Of a stretch of 64,000 bases of DNA, positions 56,161 through 64,000 are shown piece after piece. The notes under the pieces were generated by a model that worked only from the letters and a program-made list of their open reading frames with translations, searched no databases and was not told where the DNA came from. Position numbers and translations under genes: made by a program. Position 1 is the stretch's first letter; every line of letters starts with the position of its first letter. The DNA is from Rebecca billardiae RCC1528 (lineage: Eukaryota > Haptophyta), in NCBI GenBank assembly GCA_965240325.2, contig OZ251235.1, positions 2,046,001-2,110,000 of the forward strand, given 5' to 3'.

Positions 56161-56755
56161 CCGCCCTCGCCGCGTACACCGCTGCCTCCGTCACCTCCGC
56201 CCTCTTTGTCGTCGCTGCCGGTCCCGGCTTCCTGTCTGCCACAGCCTGGTGTGGTGTGCACGCCGCGTGCTTCCAGCTCTCGCAGATGTGGATGGCAGTC
56301 ACAATTGGGCCTACCGTACGATGCCTGCAAACGCACCCCTGAGCCAGGTGCCGCGTCGAGAAGGGCGTGGCAGCCATGCCACCCCACAGGCGGGCCGCCA
56401 TCGTGGCCGCCATCGTGGCCACCGGTCGCCAGCTGGGCGTCCGGACTTGCTACTTAGAAGATATGGCCCAATAAGGGAAGTGACCTCTGGGGCCTCACTT
56501 TCGTGCGCACAGTGGAAGTGACCCCACAGCGGTCACTTCCCTATTGCGTCCTGCGCCCAACTGGGCTGGCCTTGCGCCCTTGCTGCCTTTGCAGAGCTAC
56601 CGGACTCTCCAAACTCACGCCCGGCCGCCGAGCGACCGGCCCGGGCGGCGCTTGCAGGCTGGCGCTAAGTCGATGACAGAGTCAGAGAGAGTGTGATTGG
56701 GCGCCCGAAGACGCCAACCTCGGACGGGCGCAGACTCGCAGCGGCTGGCGAGCGC
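56161..56755. other. 3' flank of the SDR gene with inverted repeat 2
   Basis: Holds the right copy of inverted repeat 2 (56385-56567). No gene is recognised. Confidence 0.5.
56385..56567 (-). repeat. Inverted repeat 2, right copy
   Basis: Reverse-complement match to 47657-47840; the two copies enclose 8.5 kb that includes the third 214-bp array. A GGGAAGTGACC / GGTCACTTCCC pair can form a hairpin. Confidence 0.9.
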
Positions 56756-57673
56756 TCAGAACTCGATGCGCTCGCCGTCCCACGCGAAGAGCGAGCCCGA
56801 GTGCACGGGCTCGATGCACTCGAGCACGTCGAGCAGCCGCTCGACCGAGAACGCCGTCGTGAAGAGCTTGTCCGGCCGGACATTCTTCTGGAAGGGCTTC
56901 GAGAGTCCGGTGTCCACGGTGCCCGGGTGGAGCGCGACGGCGAGCACCTTGCGCCGGCCGAGCTCGAGCGCCATGTTCCGCGTCGCCATGTTCAGCGCCG
57001 CCTTCGCCATGCGGTAGCTCCACCACCCGCCCAGCCGGTTGTCGCTCACACTCGACACGCGCGCGCTTAGGTTGGCGATGATGCGCTCGCGCGGCGTCGC
57101 GCCCTGCGCGGTGAGCAGCGGCATCAGCTCCCGCGTGAGGAGGACCGGCCCGATGGCGTTCACCGCGTACACCTGCTGCATCCACTCGGGGCTGCACGTC
57201 GTCAGGCTGCGCTCGGGCATGCGATCGGCCGAGCCCTCGTGCAGCAGCCCTGCGCAGTTGATGAGCATGTCGACCTGGGAGACCATGGCCGACACCTCAG
57301 CCGCCGCGCGCGTGACGGAGGCCTCGTCGGTGATGTCGACGGCGACGCTCCGCACTCGCGACGCGCCGTATGTTTCCCTCATCCGAGCCAGCGCCTCCGA
57401 GCGCTCGGGGTCGCGCGAGAGGGCCACGACCGTTCCGCGCGAGCGTGCGAGCAGCGCGTCGCAGAAGCCGGCGCCAATCCCGCGGCTCGCGCCCGAGATG
57501 ACGAAGACAGCGTCCGCGTCCGCGTTGCGCGCGCGGCTAACGTCGTTGGCCTTCAGCGAGAGGGGCGGCGGTGGCCCAGCCGCCGCGCCGAATGCGCGCC
57601 CCTGCACCGCAGGCCTTGCGCGGACGACAGCGCGCGAGAACATGCACGACAGGACGAGCAGCGCGAAGCGCAT
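56756..57673 (-). CDS. Short-chain dehydrogenase/reductase with N-terminal targeting sequence
   Basis: NAD(P)-dependent oxidoreductase, 305 aa from ATG 57673. Residues 1-20 (RFALLVLSCMFSRAVVRARP) resemble a signal peptide followed by a transit-like stretch, so plastid or ER targeting is possible. The Rossmann motif GASRGIG is at 61-67, followed by DITD at about 113-116 and NCAG at 139-142. The active-site pair is Y220-x3-K224 (SYRMAK), with Ser residues at 203-210. PGTVDTGLSKPF follows. This is the classical C-factor-like SDR layout. There is no intron, and the substrate cannot be assigned. Confidence 0.88.
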   Translation of the reverse strand: MRFALLVLSCMFSRAVVRARPAVQGRAFGAAAGPPPPLSLKANDVSRARNADADAVFVISGASRGIGAGFCDALLARSRGTVVALSRDPERSEALARMRETYGASRVRSVAVDITDEASVTRAAAEVSAMVSQVDMLINCAGLLHEGSADRMPERSLTTCSPEWMQQVYAVNAIGPVLLTRELMPLLTAQGATPRERIIANLSARVSSVSDNRLGGWWSYRMAKAALNMATRNMALELGRRKVLAVALHPGTVDTGLSKPFQKNVRPDKLFTTAFSVERLLDVLECIEPVHSGSLFAWDGERIEF

Positions 57674-59159
57674 CGAAGGCTGTCGAGAGGCGAGGGAGCT
57701 CAGACACCAGTCCGGCACTCCGGTGCCGCCGCGCACTCGCGCGTCCGGCCGCGGGAAAATGGCGGGCCCCGCGTGCCTCACGTCCACGGCAACTCAGACC
57801 AGCCGCCGTCGCATGCCCGCAAAGCCGCCTCATGCGCGCATACGAACTCTCTCGTTGAGGGCCCCAAGGCGCATGCGTAATTGCGTGCTGATTAGATGAG
57901 CAGCGGTGCCGCACTGCCGACGCCTGCGCCTTCGCTGCGGCGGCCTCGGTGCTGGCGCTTACACGTTGCCAATGCCGCGAGCAGCATCCTCGAGCGAGTC
58001 AATGCGTGGGCCGTGATGTTGACGAATTTACAAGGGGTTGCATACACGAGCCTGGTGGTCCTCTCCGCCACGCATCTTGTATCAGCGTGTGTACCGCGGC
58101 CCGACAAACCACTACAGGAAGCCTACGTATTCAAGACCAACTGCTCTGTATAGATGTGAGCAGACGCGGTCCTTCGCGCCGCGGCGGAATGGTGTCCGGT
58201 CGCGAGTACAAGGCATCGCGAATGCAGTGGCAGCTGCTTCCTTGGATATTCCTGAGCTCAGAGCGCTTGAACTTTGAAGGGTATGGATACTGAGCTGTCG
58301 GTGCGTCTTGTCGAAGGGAATTCGCGGAGGGGCAGTAGTGCAGTCACTGCCAGATGACGCGTCACGCGTCGTACGGCGTAACCGCCGTCGTCAGAAACGA
58401 CTGCTGAGGATCGGGGCTCACGGCTATATCAGACAATTCAGTAGTCACAAGCTCCGAAGGCAGTTCAACTATACAACGCGCGGCGGCAGTACCGTGTCAG
58501 AGTCACTGATTAATCAGTCGTGATATGATGGTATCCATGCACAATATAACGCCTAGAACTCGCCGTCTGACACGGGCGCGTCCAGCGGGTGACCAGGGAA
58601 GATGATCCGGTTCATCAGAAAGCTGAACCGCTGGGCCGAGGCGAGGGCGACGAGACGCGTCAATGGCGTCATTGGTGTCGTCGTCGGCGCGGCGGCACTA
58701 CGGCCAGCAGTATGTACGCCCGGCTGCGGCCGTGGCCTGGCCGCGCAGCATAATTATATTCATGCTGCATGATGATGATGAGATGATGAGTCAGGATGGC
58801 GGAAGTCTCATCAGAGTCAGACGATTCGAATATTGGATGGAATTTGGCAAATATATATTCTGATGGCAGTCGTAGCAACGGTAAACTATGGAAAATTATT
58901 TGAGGCCCTATGATGCCAGACTGATGGCGTCAATAATTACAAATATACGCGGCGGATATTTCGACCGCGGCATGCCGGCAGGCCGCGGCACCGAGCCCGG
59001 AATACTAGAGTGCGACTCACTATTGCTGAGTACTGCGCGACGGCCGTGGCATTGGCAAGCTGCTGGTCGTATCAGCCCTGGTCAGGCCTCGCCTCCTAAG
59101 TTTTGGCGGTTCGTGCTTACTATGACGACGATGTACTACTAGCATACTGCTGCTACTAT

Positions 59160-59160
<1 letters not shown>

Positions 59161-59247
<87 letters not shown>
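59161..59247. repeat. (TA)n microsatellite
   Basis: About 87 bp of pure TA. Confidence 0.97.
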
Positions 59248-59248
<1 letters not shown>

Positions 59249-59946
59249 TGCATGACGCGGCGCCGGCTCGTCGCCCTCATCAAACGTGATACAGCCACGT
59301 ACTGACAGTAGTTCCGCGCGAGAGACTGAGATATTGTCGGTCATCGGCGCACAGCAGTCGCCCAGCGGCGCTCGCCCGCTCGCCCTCGCGGCACGCTGCG
59401 GGACCCCTCGTCCCCTGCGCAGATCGGAAGTCCGTCGTAGCAACACGTACTGTATCATATTATGCAGTCGAAGTGAGTAGTGACCGTTATCATCGTCCGT
59501 TATGGCGTAACTACGAATTCGTTATTTACGTTACTAGGCTGCGGGCTCCGGCTTCGGTCCACCCCCCTCAGTAGTCAGTCCGGTCACTGGAGCGTTATAC
59601 ATCTTAATTGACACTGCAATGCCAATCGGCGGGATCGCCGCCTCTGATTATGATCTGCTACAATAGCTCATAGACCACCCCAGGCGGTCCCTTGGTCTCA
59701 GAGTTCAAGCCTTGGATCGACGATATTACGGCCAGATGGATTGCCAATGCCATCAGCCCGGCATCACCTCCAATATAGGTTTAGACTCTAGCATGATACC
59801 CAGTCTATAATTACATATTTCCAAGACCGGGTATCATTATTTTCGCATATGTATGCAGGTCGGTCCCGGAACGCTCCCTGACTGTGCAGTGTGCTGAAAT
59901 CGATCGGACGAGTAAGGGGTCGCTGGTAATTTTACATAGCTATTTT

Positions 59947-59948
<2 letters not shown>

Positions 59949-59988
<40 letters not shown>

Positions 59989-59989
59989 G
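59949..59989. repeat. (TAA)n microsatellite
   Basis: About 13 TAA units. Confidence 0.95.
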
Positions 59990-61160
59990 ATAGCAAAAAT
60001 AGCGAGTCTAGTGTAGCATTGATGATTGAACCGCCTATTGAGAGGTGGTCGGATACTCGGATATATGCGACATTTCTCACGTTGATTATTATAGCGTTGA
60101 AGTCATTAATCGGGGGTCGGAAGGCCGGGACTCTGCTGCTAATGCGCATATGGCGGCATAGTGACACAGTCACCGGCGGCGGCGGCGGAGTGAGTGAGTG
60201 AGTAATAGTGGTCCGCTTGGTTGACTTCGGCTCCGGGGGCCGCCGCAAGACGTAACGGATCGTCGAGCTGGCTGCTGGGGCGGGTGGCCAGGCCCGCCAG
60301 GCCCAGGGCCCACTGGGACCAGGTCTGGGTCGGGACCGCCGAGTGGCCGACGCGTCGTTCGTCACTCGTCGACTCCGCCGGCCGCCGGGTGAGTGCCAGC
60401 CGCCCAGCCAGGGTCCGCCCAGGCCTCGGAGCCAGCCGGGCCTGATGGCCGCCTGCCAGCCTGATGGGCTTCACTTGATGCGGCGTCCGCAGCGCGGACA
60501 TCCGTCATCGCCACGCGATATGCCATGCGAATAACCTGGTACTAGCTATATATATATATATATACCACACACACACACACACTGACACACGTACTCATTG
60601 AGTATCACCATCCGCGTCGACAGGCAGGCGGCACCGCGCACGCCGAGTGGCTGTGCTGCCCCTGCCCTGTCGGCTGAGTCGGACACGGTCGTGGGCGCTC
60701 CGCAGAGGCTGATGACGCTGTCGCGCGTCGTTCCGTGCCGTACGTGAGTGTGGATCGCCCAGGTGTTTGCGAATGTGCTGCCACTGCAGTGCACGGGAAG
60801 TGTATACGCATCTTGACGTGGGGGCGAACACAGATAAATAAGCGTCGTGGCCGCTCGCGATCACGGGTGCGGGTGTGCATGCGCGGCACGGTGGGGATGT
60901 CAAGCGCAATGCGAAGCGCGATCGAAGCGCCCTGGCCGAAAGAGGGCATCCAGTTGTGCGCGTCGCGAGGTTGCGGGCGTGGCGAGGAGCGGCGCATCGG
61001 CGTCAGCAGCGACCCGCAAGAGCGAGTCGGCGAATGGCGCGGCGAGTGCGCGCGCTGCACCGCGCCCGCTGCAGTGGATGGTCGTGCGAGCGGCGCGCCT
61101 CTAGGTGCTGCGAGGACTCGAGGAGCGCCCGGCTGTGACGGCGTGCGCGCGCGGCGCGGC

Positions 61161-62867
61161 TCACGCGTCGGGCTCCGGGTGCTCGGTGCTGAGCGCTGCA
61201 GCCGGCCCCGCGGCGACGCAGCTGTCACCGCCCGCAGGCGCGTGCTCAGGCAGCTCAGCTGGCGCGCCTGCGCCATCGCCGCTGTGCGCGTCGGTTGCCT
61301 CTAGTGCGGCGGCTTCGCCGTCAGGGTCCGGCATCGGCGCAGGCCGACTGCCGGCGGGGCTCTTCGCGCCGTCCTGGTCGGTCAGCGCGACGAGCTGCTC
61401 GTACTTGCCCAGCAGCGCGCTGATGCCGAAGCGGAGGTTGCGCGCGTTCGTGCGCTCGCTCTCGGAGCCCACGTGCAGCCCCGCCTGCCTGCGCGCACGC
61501 AGCGTGAAGAACTGACGATCGAGCGCGGCCGCCAAGTCCTGCTGGATGCGCCGCTGCTCGCTCCAGCTCGCGTCCTCCTCGAACGGCGCGGCGTGCGGCA
61601 TGCGGCCGCTCGGCGACGGTGCGGCCATGAGCGGCTGCGGGTAGGCGCGCACCGAGCCCATGATCGGCGTCGCTGTGCTGTGGCCCATGCCGCTGTCGCT
61701 GCCGCCCGCGCCGCTGCCGGGCGCGCGCGGCCCGCCTCCAAACGGTTGGGAAGGCGGCGGCATCCGCATGTAGCCGGGCTGCGCCTGCGCGTTGTAGTAG
61801 GCATTGGACGAGCCAGCGACTGGCGGCATGCCTTGCATGGAGCTCGGCGACTGCATCATGCCGCACGGGCGCATCTGCTGAGGCGGTTGCTGCTGCTGCT
61901 GCTGCTGCGGCTGCGGCGGCGGGATCTGCTGCTGCGGCGGCGGGATCTGCTGCTGCGGCGGCGGGATCTGCTGCTGCTGCTGCGGCTGCTGGTGGTGGTG
62001 GTGCTGCGGCTGGTGCTGCTGGTGGTGCTGCGGCTGGTGCTGCTGCTGCGGCTGGTGCTGCTGCTGCTGCGGCTGGTGCTGCGGCTGTGGCTGCGGCTGC
62101 TGCTGCGGGTTGGGCGGGCCCATTGCTGGCAGTGGCGGCACATAGTTCATGTTTTGCCCGTGCATCTGCCCCTGCTGCTGCTGCGGCGGCCCACCCTGCA
62201 TCTGCTGCTGCTGCTGCGGCTGCTGCGGCGGCGGCGTGTTGCAGTACTGCTGCTGCTGCGGCGGCGCCATGGGCTGCATTTGCATCTGCGGCTGGTACTG
62301 CTGCTGGCCGTCGTGTGGCGGGGCGTACTGCGGCTGCGGCTGGTACCCCTGCCACATTTGCTGCGACTGCATCGGCTCGTTCGCATGCTGCGATTGCATC
62401 GGCATCACGGGCGCCATGGGCGGCGGCCCGCTCTGGTACGACGGCTGCGCCTGGTGGAAGTCCTGCTGCTGCTGCTGGTACACGGGCTGCACGGGCTGTT
62501 GCGCGCCCGCCGGCTGGGGGTATGGGTTGGCGTACATGCCGCCACCGCCGCCGCCACCGCCTGACTGGTTCTTGCACAGCGTGCGGTACTTCTGGAGGTG
62601 GCTCTTCACATTGGCCTTCGTCAGCCACGGCACGTCCATTAGAGACAGGATCGCCGAGGGCTTCGCGTTCTCGAAGCCGAGCTGGTTCACGGCCATTTCA
62701 AAGCGGTGGTGCAGCTCGGCCGTCCAAACGAGACGCTGCTTGGAATGCGCAGCAGCCGCCTCAGCGATGTTCGCGGGCTGTGGGCCGCCGGCCCCGTACA
62801 CAGTCGCCGTCTGGTTTGGGACCGGCAACATCTCGCCCGAGGGCGGCGGCTGCCCGTAGACGTACAT
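61161..62867 (-). CDS. GARP / MYB-SHAQKYF transcription factor with poly-Gln region
   Basis: Plant/algal-type DNA-binding regulator, 568 aa from ATG 62867 (an in-frame GTG at 62906 is rejected). Residues 43-100 form a single MYB-like GARP domain: RLVWTAELHHRFEMAVNQLG, then AKPSAILSLMDVPWLTKANV, ending KSHLQKYR, the SHAQKYF-type signature of ARR-B, GLK and PHR1 proteins. A long Gln/Pro/His-rich middle, encoded by CAG-type repeats (plus-strand CTG, about 61880-62520), could be an activation domain and is prone to length change. A C-terminal charged helix (EQRRIQQDLAAALDRQFFTL) may be a coiled coil. No receiver domain is present. Targets are unknown. Confidence 0.88.
   Translation of the reverse strand: MYVYGQPPPSGEMLPVPNQTATVYGAGGPQPANIAEAAAAHSKQRLVWTAELHHRFEMAVNQLGFENAKPSAILSLMDVPWLTKANVKSHLQKYRTLCKNQSGGGGGGGGMYANPYPQPAGAQQPVQPVYQQQQQDFHQAQPSYQSGPPPMAPVMPMQSQHANEPMQSQQMWQGYQPQPQYAPPHDGQQQYQPQMQMQPMAPPQQQQYCNTPPPQQPQQQQQMQGGPPQQQQGQMHGQNMNYVPPLPAMGPPNPQQQPQPQPQHQPQQQQHQPQQQHQPQHHQQHQPQHHHHQQPQQQQQIPPPQQQIPPPQQQIPPPQPQQQQQQQPPQQMRPCGMMQSPSSMQGMPPVAGSSNAYYNAQAQPGYMRMPPPSQPFGGGPRAPGSGAGGSDSGMGHSTATPIMGSVRAYPQPLMAAPSPSGRMPHAAPFEEDASWSEQRRIQQDLAAALDRQFFTLRARRQAGLHVGSESERTNARNLRFGISALLGKYEQLVALTDQDGAKSPAGSRPAPMPDPDGEAAALEATDAHSGDGAGAPAELPEHAPAGGDSCVAAGPAAALSTEHPEPDA
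61880..62520 (-). repeat. CAG/CTG trinucleotide-rich coding region
   Basis: Interrupted CTG repeats on the plus strand encode Gln-rich tracts of the GARP factor. A GGCGGGATCTGCTGCTGC unit repeats three times at about 61918-61970. Confidence 0.85.
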
Positions 62868-64000
62868 CGACGATGAATGAATGCACGGCTCGGCGCTGGT
62901 GAGCACGTGGGTAAACCTGCTCGCCTTGATGTTGCTCGCAGCTCGGCCTTCCTTGTCGGCCCCCCCGACGCTGCGACGGGCGTCCTCGGACCTTGGTTCA
63001 AATACGACCAGCCATTTTAGTCATTACCCGCCTGCCGCGCGGTACTTTTTTCATTAGAGGCTACCCAGGTGACCCATTGAGAATGAGCGATCAACCACAC
63101 TCGGCTTCGTCGTCCTCAATCCCCGTGGCTAATTACGTTTGTTAATTGAAGCCGTTGATAATATATTTGGTCATATAATCAGCATGTGTTCATCTTACTC
63201 CTCTGGTTCGGTAGGCCGCTCCAGGACCACTCCGTCGCATCACGGCGATTCCCGCCCTTTTTTTAGATGATTCGATGAATACTACTCAAAGGGGGAAAAT
63301 ACCGGCGACGACGATGTGAAGAAACTACTGCTGCTTGATGAGCATTTTCTCGACGTCGTGAGTATGTGGCATCTTCTCACCGGAATGGCCCACTGTTCAT
63401 CGAGATGCCATGTAAAATATTACTGACGATGTATTGACGACTTCTCAACCCTCGAAGATGCCGCTCACAGCATTTTATCAGTCGCGCCATGCGTTTTTTA
63501 TCATCTCACGGGGGCGCCGGTACCTACCGGTACGGGTAATGAACAGTGCCACTGGGTCGTTATTAATTAAACCCACAAGGGAAGATGTCAGCGAGGACGT
63601 GGGTGATGCGGCGCGAGTGCCGCCTCTGCGCCGCATCGGCATCAAACAGCGCCTCGACCGCGCCTGGCCGTCCGCTCGTCGACTCGCCAACGGCCTGCAG
63701 TCCCTCGCGGGCCAGGTGGATCATCGCGCATGAGAGGTTCCGTTGACAAGCCTCGGGCAAGAGCGGTGGGGCTTCCAATAGCTTGCGTAGCCGCCAATCG
63801 AAAGAGGTAGGCTATTGCGCTCATAGGCCGCACTCGACGAGTCGACGGGCGCTCCTGCGCCCACCACCACGCCGTGGAAGAGGGCCGCGGAAGGGGGGCC
63901 GCGGAGGCGGCATGGCATGCGGGCGGCGTGCCATCCGTCTGGGCGCGTGCTGGACAGAATGCAGCGCACTCCCAAGCAGCAGATCATACTTGCTGGCGCC
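62868..64000. other. 5' flank of the GARP gene and right end of window
   Basis: AT-richer DNA around 63030-63560. Minus-strand frames near 63563-63987 have a protein-like look (LFHGVVVGAGAPVDSSSAAY; GAVEALFDADAAQRRHSRRI) but no domain or clear splice link, so a partial gene running off the right end is possible and is not called. Confidence 0.4.

Larger units (their letters stand above)
57674..61160. other. Gene-poor region with microsatellites
   Basis: Contains (TA)n at 59161-59247, (TAA)n at 59949-59989 and a TA/CA tract at 60546-60583. Frames at 57900-58520 and 60735-61300 have no domain and are interrupted, so no gene is called. Confidence 0.5.

Noticed and set aside
62990-63010. tRNA-like T-loop string GGTTCAAAT
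   Set aside because: No matching acceptor, D or anticodon arms around it.

Overview
The window is nuclear DNA from a eukaryotic, photosynthetic microbe. It is very GC-rich in coding DNA and studded with AT, GA and CA microsatellites. Genes are split by short (about 75 to 220 nt), GC-rich GT-AG introns whose donors are mostly GTGCGC or GTGCGT. A plastid-type terminal oxidase with a signal-peptide-like N terminus suggests a secondary plastid. A GARP/SHAQKYF transcription factor, a Golgi-type sulfotransferase, a TOG/SPIRAL2-like protein and a zinc-ribbon protein with a split PSAYNLFMK motif fit a haptophyte best. That assignment is inference; a cryptophyte, green alga or dinoflagellate is not excluded.

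Layout: 0-14.3 kb is gene-rich. It holds a zinc-ribbon/HMG-like gene (left end, minus), a small RIIa/Dpy-30-like protein overlapping the 5' end of a QSOX-type sulfhydryl oxidase, a sulfotransferase, a head-to-head alkaline ceramidase and Sec14/CRAL-TRIO pair, an ankyrin protein, and a six-exon ataxin-2 homologue. 14.3-31.3 kb is gene-poor, with a profilin-like gene beside a minisatellite, a divergent pair of unrecognised secreted proteins, a secretory glycosyltransferase-like protein and dispersed repeats. 31.3-47.5 kb holds eIF2B-beta, a 6.6-kb inverted-repeat element, a Kelch-BTB gene, PTOX and a large TOG/SPIRAL2-like gene. 47.5-56.6 kb is mostly repeats. 56.7-62.9 kb holds a short-chain dehydrogenase and the GARP transcription factor.

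The most unusual structure is at 32970-39573. Two nearly identical arms of about 577 bp in inverted orientation enclose two arrays of one 214-bp unit, also in opposite orientations (7 units left, 11 right). The genes on either side, eIF2B-beta and Kelch-BTB, are transcribed outward and their ATGs lie 116 and 108 bp from the arm ends, so they share almost the same upstream DNA. A third array of the same 214-bp unit lies at 49252-50960, inside a region bounded by a different inverted pair of about 180 bp (47657-47840 and 56385-56567). All gene models come from reading the sequence. The multi-exon models keep frame exactly across every proposed junction, but no transcript evidence was available.
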